A stretch of DNA of 53,038 nucleotides from SKPT01 sp040905445 (GTDB lineage: Bacteria > Planctomycetota > Phycisphaerae > Phycisphaerales > Phycisphaeraceae). Positions within the stretch are counted from its first letter, which is position 1, and every line of letters starts with the position of its first letter. Made by a program: the position numbers and the translations under genes. The stretch is taken from contig JBBDRN010000010.1 of NCBI GenBank assembly GCA_040905445.1, forward strand, positions 1 through 53,038, given 5' to 3'. This document shows positions 35,869-42,937 of this stretch, piece after piece. The notes below the pieces were generated by a model. That model ran no database searches, was not told the DNA's origin, and worked only from the letters and a program-made list of their open reading frames with translations.

Positions 35869-37014
35869 TCAACCGGCGAGGTAGCTTCTCAGCGCCTGCG
35901 CGATGTCGCGCCCCAGCGCCCGGCAGGGCTCGATGTGCACCTCGACACCTTGCGCGTTGGCGTAAGGGATCTCGAATGTCGTGGTGAGTCGGACGCCCGG
36001 CTGCTCGGCAAACCAGCGCGTGCTGGACTTGAACTGGCCGTAGTTGGCGCCGGTGTTCCAGTCCTGGCCGAAGGGCAGGTCGTTGGCCTGCGCGTAGGGA
36101 AGCGCGCCCGCGGCGCACTGCTCGAGCACGCCGCCGAAGCGCTGCTGCTCGCCCCACCGCGCCGGGTCCTTGCCGCCGACCTGGTAGACCTTTTCGTTCT
36201 GGCCGTGGCCGTGCACGTTGTTGCGCAGGTAGGGGCAGTGCAGGTCGAGGCCCACCCGCAGCCTGCCTGCGGACCAGCGCGGGACGAGCTCGCGGATCGC
36301 CGCCACCTCGGCGTGGATGCTGTCGCCGGCGTAATCGCGGTTGTGATCGTGCGGGGCGCGGTTCTTGCCCTGGTCGCCGTGCATGACGCCGTCGTGGTCG
36401 ACGAAGGGGACGCACATGAGCTCGACGTGGTGCTGGAACCAGTGGCCTAGCTCATCGTCGGCGAGCGCGGCCGCGAGGAGGCCTTCGAGAACGAAGGAGG
36501 CCATCGACTCGCAGGCATGGTGGCGCGCGGTGACCAGGATGCGCGTGTCGGGATCGCTGAGGTTGCCCGCCCGCAGCAGCGGCACGGCGTGGCCGGCGTG
36601 GCTGGTGCAGAGGGTTTCGCGCACGAGGTTGGAGGCACGACGCGTCGCGAGGAACGCGTCGAGGTGCTCCGGACCGTACGGGATCGTCATGCACAGCCGC
36701 ACGTCGTCGGCGGCGTCGGGGACGGCGTAGTCGAAGTGGTCGGCGTGGGGGAAGTGGTCGGTGAGCCAGCGCCAGGTGCGCCCGGCGTCGATGGAGATCG
36801 CCGGGCCGCGGGCACCGATGCACTGGTTGTTAGGGAACTGGAAGCGGAGCGTGTGCCCGCCGGCGTGGCGCACGCGGACGTGCCAGTAGAACCAGTGGCC
36901 CTCGGTGTCGCGCAGGTCCGGCCGGAGGTGGATGGTGTCGCCGTCGACCTGCTCGATGACGGCGTTGCCGGCCGGGATATCGGTGTCGACGGTGGGTTCG
37001 GTGGCGGTGGGCAT
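35869..37014 (-). CDS. M14 family zinc carboxypeptidase (cytosolic CCP-like)
   Basis: 381 residues from the ATG at 37014; the frame is open further upstream without similarity. The N-terminal ~120 residues form a beta domain (HWFYWHVRVRHAGGHTLRFQF) like that preceding cytosolic carboxypeptidases. The catalytic part has the zinc HxxE motif in VTARHHACESMASFVLEGLL, the arginine/asparagine substrate region KNRAPHDHNRDYAGDS, the third zinc ligand in LDLHCPYLRNN and the catalytic Glu in TTTFEIPYANAQG. It removes C-terminal residues from peptides or related amides; the substrate is unknown. No signal peptide, so probably cytoplasmic. Confidence 0.88.
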   Translation of the reverse strand: MPTATEPTVDTDIPAGNAVIEQVDGDTIHLRPDLRDTEGHWFYWHVRVRHAGGHTLRFQFPNNQCIGARGPAISIDAGRTWRWLTDHFPHADHFDYAVPDAADDVRLCMTIPYGPEHLDAFLATRRASNLVRETLCTSHAGHAVPLLRAGNLSDPDTRILVTARHHACESMASFVLEGLLAAALADDELGHWFQHHVELMCVPFVDHDGVMHGDQGKNRAPHDHNRDYAGDSIHAEVAAIRELVPRWSAGRLRVGLDLHCPYLRNNVHGHGQNEKVYQVGGKDPARWGEQQRFGGVLEQCAAGALPYAQANDLPFGQDWNTGANYGQFKSSTRWFAEQPGVRLTTTFEIPYANAQGVEVHIEPCRALGRDIAQALRSYLAG

Positions 37015-37084
37015 GCGTGAGATCCTTTTCAACGACCGTATGGGGTGCGTGGAGCGAAGCGGGATCCACCACCGGGACGCGGGC

Positions 37085-37780
37085 TCACTCGTTGATGTAG
37101 CCGGCCTCGCGCAGCAGGTCGCGCGTGACGCCTTCGCCACCGGCCGGCTTCTGGCGGCGGAGATGGTGCACCACGGCGCGGGTGAGGATGTCGGTCTCCA
37201 GATTCACCTGGTCACCCGGCATGAGGTCTCCAAGCGTCGTCAACTCGAGCGTCGTCGGGATCAAGGCGACGTCGAACTGGGTGGGCGTGACGCGGGCGAC
37301 GGTGAGGCTGACGCCGTCGATGGTGATCGAGCCCTTGGGGGGGATCAGCTCCATGAGGTCAGCGGACGTGGGTGTGGCGGGGACGGCGGGCGTGGCGGGG
37401 GCGGGCTCGATGGTGAGGCGGTGCTCGGCGGTGTCGGCGGTGCGGCCGGTGATGCGGCCGACCGCGTCGACGTGGCCCTGGACGAAGTGCCCGCCGAGCG
37501 CGTCGCCCGCGGCGAGGGCGGGCTCGATGTTGACCCGCTGCCCCGGCGCGAGCTGGCCGAGCGTCGTGCAGCCGAGCGTCTCGGTGATGATGTCGAAGGT
37601 GAGGTTGCCCGCGTCGAAGCCGGTGACGGTGAGGCAGACGCCGGCGACGCTGATTGAATCGCCCGGCTGGGGCTGACGCGCGAAGCGGTGACCGCCGGCG
37701 TCGAGCGTCAGGCGGGCGCCGGCGGGGTGCGGCTCAAAGGCGCGGACGGGGAGCTGGGCGACGACGAGGCCGGTGAACAT
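37085..37780 (-). CDS. ribE: Riboflavin synthase alpha chain
   Basis: 231 residues, longer than the usual ~200-215. It begins MFTGLV as the family does and contains two lumazine-binding repeats: DSISVAGVCLTVTGF with LGQLAPGQRVNIEPALAAGDALGGHFVQGHVD, and GSITIDGVSLTVARV with TLGDLMPGDQVNLETDIL. It dismutates two 6,7-dimethyl-8-ribityllumazine to riboflavin. The extra length is mostly a PAPATPAVPATPT insert between strands of repeat 2, coded by GGCGGGG-type repeats. No other rib genes are adjacent. Confidence 0.94.
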   Translation of the reverse strand: MFTGLVVAQLPVRAFEPHPAGARLTLDAGGHRFARQPQPGDSISVAGVCLTVTGFDAGNLTFDIITETLGCTTLGQLAPGQRVNIEPALAAGDALGGHFVQGHVDAVGRITGRTADTAEHRLTIEPAPATPAVPATPTSADLMELIPPKGSITIDGVSLTVARVTPTQFDVALIPTTLELTTLGDLMPGDQVNLETDILTRAVVHHLRRQKPAGGEGVTRDLLREAGYINE

Positions 37781-37816
37781 GGGGGTAGTTTATCGGGGTG
37801 GCGTGGGCGAGGGGGC

Positions 37817-37847
37817 GGTGGGTGCGCTTCGCTTGACCCACCCTACG
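37817..37847. repeat. GGTGGGT...ACCCACCCTACG repeat, copy 1
   Basis: GGTGGGTGCGCTTCGCTTGACCCACCCTACG: an inverted GGTGGGT/ACCCACC pair around a GCTTCGCTTG core. A near copy is at 39629-39663 (TTTCGCTCGACCCACCCTACG). Confidence 0.6.
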
Positions 37848-37850
37848 ACA

Positions 37851-37895
37851 CTGTCGCGTGCGGACGCGCGGGAGGTCCGCACAGCGGCCCCCTAC
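37851..37895. repeat. GTAGGGTCCGC inverted element, copy 2 (short)
   Basis: CTGTCGCGTGCGGACGC followed by GAGGTCCGCACAGCGGCCCCCTAC: the same right-arm sequence as at 50677 and 24691. It lies between the Gfo/Idh/MocA gene and ribE. Confidence 0.55.
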
Positions 37896-37920
37896 ATGCG
37901 AACGAAGAAACGGACGGCCA

Positions 37921-39051
37921 TCAGCCCGAGGCCAGGGCGGCTTCGAGCTCGCCCGTTTCGCCGAGACCGACCGGCATCATGGCCGGGCGGACGTTCTCGC
38001 CGTCCGGCAGCGTCGCGTAGTGGCCCGATGTCGAGGTGGTCAGGAAGCTCTCCATCGCGTTGAGCACGGCGAACATCAGCTCGCCGGAGGCGCGGTGCGG
38101 GCGGTCGGCGCGGATGGCGTGGGCCATCTCCGCGAGGCCGAGGCTGCGGCCGTTCGGGTGGTCGTGCTCGGGTGTGAGGGTTTGCCACTCTTCCTCGCCG
38201 GCGCGGCGGAGCTTGACGGGGCCGTCGAAGCGGTTGGGGTCGGGCACGGCGAGCGTGCCTTCGCTGCCATAGATGGTGATGGGGTTTTCGCCGGAGTGCT
38301 GGGCGTAGAGGCAGGAGAAGCTGGTGACGAGCGTGCCGATGGCGCCGCTGGCGAAGTGGATGAGGCCGGAGACGTGGTCGGGCGTCTCGACGTCGAGCCT
38401 GGTGCCCTGCTTGGGCCCCTTGCCGACGACGCGGTCGGGGATCTGCATGCCCGCGGCGCCGACGACGCGGTTGATCGGGCCGAGGAGATTGATGAGGTCG
38501 GTGAGGTAGTAGGGCCCCATGTCGAACATGGGCCCGCCGCCGGGCTTGTAGAAGAATGCCGGGTCGGGGTGCCAGGGCTCGGGGCCGCGCGAGAGGAAGA
38601 AGGCGGTGACGGCGACCGGCTTGCCGATGGCGTTGTCGTCGATGAGCTGGCGGCAGAGCTGGTGGCTGGTGCCGAGGAAGGTGTCGGGCGCGCCGCCGAC
38701 GCGGACGCCCTTTTTGTGGGCGGCGTCGAGCACATGCTTGCCCTCGGCGATGGTGGTGGCCAGCGGCTTTTCGACGTAGACGTGCTTGCCGGCCTCGATG
38801 GCGCGGAGGCTGAGCGGGGCGTGGGCGGCGGGGATGGTGAGATTGAGGATGATCTCGATCGCGGGGTCGGCGAGGATGTCCTCGACGGTGCAGGCTTTGG
38901 CGATGGCGTACTTCTCGGCGGCCTCGCGGGCGCGCTCGGGGATGAGGTCGGCGCAGGCGGCAATATCGAGGATGGGGAACTGCTTGGCACGCTCAAAATA
39001 TTGCCGGCAGATGTTGCCGCAGCCGACGAGTCCGACCTTCACGCGATCCAT
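37921..39051 (-). CDS. Gfo/Idh/MocA family oxidoreductase
   Basis: 376 residues. The ATG at 39051 follows GGAGG. The N-terminal NAD(P)-binding Rossmann motif is VKVGLVGCGNICRQYFERA; VYVEKPLATTIAEGKHVLDAA carries the EKP motif; the C-terminal substrate domain contains GGGPMFDMGPYYLTDLINLLG (the GG-x-D-x-G-x-H-like motif with Tyr in place of His). Relatives dehydrogenate inositols, sugars or glucose-fructose; the substrate is unknown. The expansion of this family is common in Planctomycetota. Confidence 0.93.
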   Translation of the reverse strand: MDRVKVGLVGCGNICRQYFERAKQFPILDIAACADLIPERAREAAEKYAIAKACTVEDILADPAIEIILNLTIPAAHAPLSLRAIEAGKHVYVEKPLATTIAEGKHVLDAAHKKGVRVGGAPDTFLGTSHQLCRQLIDDNAIGKPVAVTAFFLSRGPEPWHPDPAFFYKPGGGPMFDMGPYYLTDLINLLGPINRVVGAAGMQIPDRVVGKGPKQGTRLDVETPDHVSGLIHFASGAIGTLVTSFSCLYAQHSGENPITIYGSEGTLAVPDPNRFDGPVKLRRAGEEEWQTLTPEHDHPNGRSLGLAEMAHAIRADRPHRASGELMFAVLNAMESFLTTSTSGHYATLPDGENVRPAMMPVGLGETGELEAALASG

Positions 39052-39181
39052 GGGAGCCTCCGGGGTCTGGGGTGCGAGGCCATGGTAACGAGGATGGGTG
39101 GGAAGGGGGAAATCGGGGCGGAATGGGGGCGGGCGGGGGAGGGCAGGGGGCAGAGAGGGGGAACGCGGGTGGGCGCCGCGG

Positions 39182-39616
39182 CTAAACGGGGTCGGCGTCG
39201 GCGGTGTCCGCGGGCGGGATCGGCGTGGCGGGGGTGGACGTGGTGGACGTGGCGGGGGTGGACGTGGTGGACGTGGCGGGGGCGGGGGGGCGGCGTTTGC
39301 CGCGGGTTTCGTCGGCGACCCATTGCAGGAACTCGACGTCGGCCTCAATGATGGGCCAGGCGACGATGCACGGGCAGTCGTAGCTGTGCAGCTCGCGCAC
39401 CTTGCCATTGATCGCCGCAAAGTCGCTGCGCAACGCCTTGGCGACGAGCGCCACCTCCGACTCGCGCTGGATGCTGCCGCCCCAGTAGAAGACCGAGTCG
39501 ATCTTGCCCAGGATGTTGACGCAGGCGACGAGGCGGGACTGGATGAGCCCCGTGGCGAGGCGGCGGGCCTCGTCGTCACTGCTGGCGGTGATGTAAACGG
39601 TGACGGCTTCGATCAT
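39182..39616 (-). CDS. cutA: CutA family divalent-cation tolerance protein with repeat-coded tail
   Basis: 144 residues, of which the first ~107 are the CutA trimeric fold: AVTVYITASSDDEARRLATGLIQSRLVACVNI, SVFYWGGSIQRESEVALVAKA, and HSYDCPCIVAWPI. CutA was linked to copper tolerance in E. coli, but its molecular role is unsettled. The C-terminal ~37 residues are a (STTSTPAT)n tail encoded by a 24-bp tandem repeat and are probably disordered. About 130 bp upstream of the Gfo/Idh/MocA start on the same strand. Confidence 0.9.
   Translation of the reverse strand: MIEAVTVYITASSDDEARRLATGLIQSRLVACVNILGKIDSVFYWGGSIQRESEVALVAKALRSDFAAINGKVRELHSYDCPCIVAWPIIEADVEFLQWVADETRGKRRPPAPATSTTSTPATSTTSTPATPIPPADTADADPV
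39225..39285. repeat. 24-bp tandem repeat in the 3' end of cutA
   Basis: Two and a half copies of GTGGCGGGGGTGGACGTGGT plus GGAC, units starting at 39225, 39249 and 39273. It contains the GTGGCGGGGG motif found in many linkers of this window. Confidence 0.85.
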
Positions 39617-39628
39617 GGCAGGTTCATT

Positions 39629-39663
39629 CGTAGGGGGTTTCGTTTCGCTCGACCCACCCTACG
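39629..39663. repeat. GGTGGGT...ACCCACCCTACG repeat, copy 2
   Basis: CGTAGGGGGTTTCGTTTCGCTCGACCCACCCTACG, bounded by inverted CGTAGGG/CCCTACG. It lies in the mqnE-cutA gap. Partner of the copy at 37817. Confidence 0.65.
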
Positions 39664-39681
39664 GTCGTGCTTGGTTGCGCC

Positions 39682-40836
39682 CTATGCCGGCAGGGCGAGG
39701 CCTTCCGTGTGCCACTCGACGCCGTTGCGGTGTACCGGGCGGTAGAGGGTGTCGCGCTCGACGGGGTCGTAGCCGGCTTCACGGATGACGCGGCAGAGGT
39801 GGTCGACGGTGACCTCCTGGTGGTTGTCCGCGCCGCCGACCTTGGTGATGTCGTACCAGACGACGGTGCCGTCGATGTCGTTGACGCCCCAGTCGAGGCT
39901 GAGCTGGGCAAGTTCAAGGGTCTGCATGATCCAGAAGGCTTTGATGTGGGGAAAGTTGTCGAGCATGAGGCGGCTGACGGCGAGCATCTTGAGGTCTTCG
40001 AGGCCGGTGGGCCCGTGCAGGTGCTCGAGCTCGGAATCGTCGGGGACGAAGGGCAACGGGATGAGCGTCTGGAACCGGCCGGCGTGGCCCTGCTCGATCG
40101 CCTCGTCCTGGGCCTCGCGGAGCAGGCAGAGGTGGTGGATACGGTCGGCAGCGGACTCGACGTGGCCGTAGAGCATCGTGGCGTTGGAGCAGAGGCCGAT
40201 CTCGTGGGCGGCGCGGTGGACGTCGAGCCAGCGGTCGGAGCGGATCTTGCCTTTGAAGATTTCGTCGTGAACGCGGTCGTCGAAGACTTCGGCGCCGCCG
40301 CCGGGGATGGAGCCGAGGCCGGCGTCCTTCAAGTCGCGGAGCACGCCGTGGAGGTCGCGTGGGCGCTTGCTGATGCGGGCGAGGTGCACGATCTCGACCG
40401 CGGTGAAGGCCTTGATGTGCAGCGTGGGCGCGGCCTCGCGGATGGCGCGGAGCATGTCGGTGTAGTGGTCGAAGGGCAGCCAGGGATGCAGTCCGCCGAC
40501 GATGTGCATCTCCGTGGCCCCGCCTTGGGCGGCGCTGCTGGCCTGCTCGACGATCTGGTCGACCGTGAACTCGTACGCGCCGGCGTCGCCGCGCTTGCGG
40601 TGAAAGGCGCAGAATTTGCAGGACAGCGCGCAGATGTTGGAGTAGTTGAGGTGGCGGTTGATGTTGTAGTACGTCGTCCGGCCGTGGCGCTCGAGGCGGA
40701 CGTGGTTGGCGAGCTGGCCGACGGTCCAGATGTCGCGCGACTGGAGCAGGGCCAAGCCGTCGTCGGCGCTCAAGCGCTGGCCGGCGTAGACCTTCTCGGC
40801 GATGGGGGCGAGGGCGGGGTCCATGATGCACGCCAT
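39682..40836 (-). CDS. mqnE: Aminofutalosine synthase (radical SAM, futalosine menaquinone pathway)
   Basis: 384 residues. It has the radical-SAM iron-sulfur motif Cx3Cx2C in NICALSCKFCAFHRK, preceded by TTYYNINRHLNYSN as in MqnE. Further blocks are EMHIVGGLHPWLPFDHYTDML, LGSIPGGGAEVFDD, MLYGHVESAADRIHHL and FIPLPF-like LIPLPFVPDDSELEH. It joins chorismate-derived enolpyruvyl-benzoate to adenosine, an early step of the alternative menaquinone route. MqnC is the main alternative within the superfamily; GGGAEVFDD and the overall order favour MqnE. An in-frame ATG at 40824 may be the start. No other mqn gene is adjacent. Confidence 0.9.
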   Translation of the reverse strand: MACIMDPALAPIAEKVYAGQRLSADDGLALLQSRDIWTVGQLANHVRLERHGRTTYYNINRHLNYSNICALSCKFCAFHRKRGDAGAYEFTVDQIVEQASSAAQGGATEMHIVGGLHPWLPFDHYTDMLRAIREAAPTLHIKAFTAVEIVHLARISKRPRDLHGVLRDLKDAGLGSIPGGGAEVFDDRVHDEIFKGKIRSDRWLDVHRAAHEIGLCSNATMLYGHVESAADRIHHLCLLREAQDEAIEQGHAGRFQTLIPLPFVPDDSELEHLHGPTGLEDLKMLAVSRLMLDNFPHIKAFWIMQTLELAQLSLDWGVNDIDGTVVWYDITKVGGADNHQEVTVDHLCRVIREAGYDPVERDTLYRPVHRNGVEWHTEGLALPA

Positions 40837-40880
40837 GATAGTCGCGCGGCGCGGGCAGTGCAGGAGGGCGATGATGCACG

Positions 40881-40907
40881 GGCGTTAGCGGTCGGCTTGG
40901 CCGACGC
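40881..40907 (+). repeat. Hairpin + CGTTAGCGG element, copy 2
   Basis: GGCGTTAGCG followed at once by the perfect 6-bp hairpin GTCGGC-ttg-GCCGAC. It lies between the divergent mqnE and acpS genes. Same architecture as 16918, 49301 and 51889 with different stem bases. Confidence 0.6.
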
Positions 40908-40973
40908 GGGGGGGGGGCGACGTGGGCGAAGCCGCAAGCGGCGGGGCGGCGGCGGCGGGCTACACTGGCCGCC

Positions 40974-41375
40974 ATGGACGTGCTCGGCCACGGTATCGAC
41001 CTCGTCGACACGCAGCGCATCGAGCGGATGATCGCGGCGCATGGCGATCGCTTCCTCGAGCGCTGCTTCACCGCCGCCGAGCGGGCGTATTTCGCCCGCG
41101 TTAGCGATCGCCGGCGGGTGGAGCACGTCGCGGGGCGCTTCGCCGCCAAGGAGGCGGTGCTCAAGGCGCTGGGGACGGGGCTCGCCGGGGGGATCACGTG
41201 GCTGGACGTGGAGATCGAGCGGGCGGCGACGGGCGCGCCGGGGGTTCACCTCGCGGGCCGGGCGGCCGCAGTGGCCGACACGCTGGGCGTCTGCCGATGG
41301 ACACTGAGCATCAGCCATGTCGCCGGGATGGCGATGGCGAGCGCGATCGCGCTCGGCGTGCAGCGCGAAGCTTGA
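40974..41375 (+). CDS. acpS: Holo-[acyl-carrier-protein] synthase
   Basis: 133 residues. It transfers 4'-phosphopantetheine from CoA to acyl carrier protein. The two metal/CoA motifs are GHGIDLVDTQRIERMI (Asp at residue ~9) and HVAGRFAAKEAVLKALGTGL (Glu and Lys). TLSISHVAGMAMASAIA completes the fold. Length is typical. Diverges from mqnE across 137 bp that include a small hairpin element. Confidence 0.94.
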   Translation: MDVLGHGIDLVDTQRIERMIAAHGDRFLERCFTAAERAYFARVSDRRRVEHVAGRFAAKEAVLKALGTGLAGGITWLDVEIERAATGAPGVHLAGRAAAVADTLGVCRWTLSISHVAGMAMASAIALGVQREA

Positions 41376-41496
41376 GCACCGGGGCGATCCCGCCCTTCGC
41401 TCGCCGACTCGCCCGGGACGGGCGTTGGGCGGTGCGCGGTAGGTCGCCGCGCCGTGGTAGAATATCCGCTTGGTTCCCATCGCATGGAGGCTCGCT

Positions 41497-42420
41497 ATGG
41501 CAGCGCGACGAAACAGGGCCACGCCGTTTGAGGTGATGGGCAGGGGGGGCGTGGAGCGAGGCGGCGAGGAGCCGCCGGCGGGCGGGCTTGCGCACGCGCC
41601 TGCGCCGCCGAACCAGGCGGGACCGGAGGGTGCGGATTGGCCGGAGCGTGAAGCCACGGCCGCGCGCGCGGCGATCGAGGGGGGCGAGGAGGCGGGATCG
41701 CCAACGCCGCTGCGGGGGCGGGGGTCGACGGCAGCGTGGTGGAACTGGGCGGGCGTGGGCGAGCCGGTGGTGCTGCGTGTGCCGCGCGGCGTGGCGGTCG
41801 CGGCGCTGGTGGCGGTGATCGGCGTCGCGGGGCTGGGCTACTGGGTGGGCCACACGCGGGGCTATGGGGCGGCAGAGGCGGCCATGGTCGCGGAGCAGGG
41901 CCACGTCCCGCGCGAGGCGCCCGCCGAGGTCGGCTCGGCGTCGGCGGGCCTGCGTCCAGCCGGCGGCGGCCCGGGCCAGCCCGTGGCCCGGCCGGAAAAC
42001 GCCGGTCAGAGCGCCGGGGCCGGGGCAAGTGGCGCGGGTGCTGAGGCAAGTGGCGGCGGTGGCGGCGGTGGCGCGAGTGGCGGGGGGGGAGGCGGGCGGG
42101 TCTGGCTGGCCCATCGCGACGGCGATCCGCGGCAGGCGGGGCTCAACTACATGGTCCTCGCCTACCGCGAGCCGGAGCAGGGTGAGCGGCTGGCGACGTT
42201 CCTGGCGGGCCACGGGCTTGATGTTTTGCTCGAATTGCGCGATAATCAACGATTCGTCGATGTCGTCGCCGTCGGCCGCGGCTACGCTCGGGGCCAGCGC
42301 ACCAGCGATGAGTGGCAGGACTACGAGCAGCACCTGCGGACCCTGGGACGCGCCTGGCGGCAGCACAACGACGGCCGAGGCGAGGCGCTCGAGGATATGT
42401 ACCCGCGGCTGCACCAGTGA
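41497..42420 (+). CDS. Single-pass membrane protein with possible SPOR-like C-terminus
   Basis: 307 residues. The ATG at 41497 has GGAGG seven bases upstream. Residues 1-85 are charged and cytoplasmic; one membrane helix is at ~92-115 (GVAVAALVAVIGVAGLGYWVGH). A Gly/Ala/Ser-rich linker (~residues 150-205, glycine runs coded by GGCGGT repeats) leads to a C-terminal domain GLNYMVLAYREPEQGERLATFLAGHGLDVLLE. That pattern (a strand, then a helix, then a strand) recalls SPOR-type peptidoglycan-binding domains, but the match is not secure. No certain function. Confidence 0.7.
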   Translation: MAARRNRATPFEVMGRGGVERGGEEPPAGGLAHAPAPPNQAGPEGADWPEREATAARAAIEGGEEAGSPTPLRGRGSTAAWWNWAGVGEPVVLRVPRGVAVAALVAVIGVAGLGYWVGHTRGYGAAEAAMVAEQGHVPREAPAEVGSASAGLRPAGGGPGQPVARPENAGQSAGAGASGAGAEASGGGGGGGASGGGGGGRVWLAHRDGDPRQAGLNYMVLAYREPEQGERLATFLAGHGLDVLLELRDNQRFVDVVAVGRGYARGQRTSDEWQDYEQHLRTLGRAWRQHNDGRGEALEDMYPRLHQ

Positions 42421-42557
42421 ACCGCGAAGGGGCAAAGGGAGCGAAGCGGCGCGAAGGAAGGCAGATGAAGGCGGCCCGGGTGGGCGCCTTCGCGGCGAGC
42501 AGACGGTAGGATTTGATGCACCGTCGGGTGCACCACTGAACTTCGCGCCTTCGCGGT
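42421..42557. repeat. GAACCGCGAAGG inverted pair, copy 1
   Basis: ACCGCGAAGGGGCAAAG at 42421 and CTTCGCGCCTTCGCGGT at 42541-42557 are near-perfect inverted arms about 100 bp apart. Inside is a smaller hairpin TGCACC-gtc-GGGTGCA (42517-42532). The left arm starts directly after the stop codon of the preceding gene. A second pair is at 44188-44323. Confidence 0.7.
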
Positions 42558-42604
42558 GAAACCCGAACTTTGATTGATCAGCTTCAAGCGATAAGGAATC
42601 AGCC

Positions 42605-42787
42605 ATGAGTCTGGATAGAAGTCTGCGGACGGCGTCGGGGTTGGAGCGGCATCGCAATGTGCTGACGCGGGCCGAGCGCATCGCGCGCCTCGCGTCGCGC
42701 GGCAAGTTCGACATGAAAAAGGACACGCCGCTCGGCCTGCCCAAGGTCGGCCACCGCAAGGTTGTGGCCGGTGGCAAGAAGAAGTGA
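42605..42787 (+). CDS. PVC-type small basic protein
   Basis: 60 residues, very rich in Arg and Lys. The sequence MSLDRSLRTASGLERHRNVL, then TRAERIARL and ending LPKVGHRKVVAGGKKK, matches my recollection of the 'small basic protein' family of Chlamydiae, Verrucomicrobia and Planctomycetes. Its function is unknown; an association with RNA or ribosomes has been supposed from its charge. The ribosome site AAGGAA lies eight bases upstream. It stands alone between repeat elements. Confidence 0.85.
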   Translation: MSLDRSLRTASGLERHRNVLTRAERIARLASRGKFDMKKDTPLGLPKVGHRKVVAGGKKK

Positions 42788-42855
42788 CGTGAGCGGGTGG
42801 GTGTGATTTTTGACCAGGCCCACGTCGTGCGCGGCGTGGGTCTGTTGCATGGAGA

Positions 42856-42897
42856 GCCGTCAGCCATTAGCCGTTGGCCATAGGCCATTGGCCCTTC
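42856..42897. repeat. Heptad array 1, GCCRTTR-type units
   Basis: Six 7-bp units in register (gccgtca, gccatta, gccgttg, gccatag, gccattg, gcccttc) followed by CTTCGTG-type periodic sequence to 42930, just before the aminotransferase start. Confidence 0.7.
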
Positions 42898-42930
42898 GTG
42901 CGGCCTTCGTGCCCTTCGCGCCTTCGTGGC
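42891..42930. repeat. CTTCGTG-type periodic element before the aminotransferase
   Basis: CCTTCGTGCGG, CCTTCGTGCC, CTTCGCGC and CTTCGTGGC in series (8-10 bp spacing). Single arm without an obvious partner; same style as the arms at 42541 and 44287. Confidence 0.55.
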
Positions 42931-42937
42931 TATCCAC

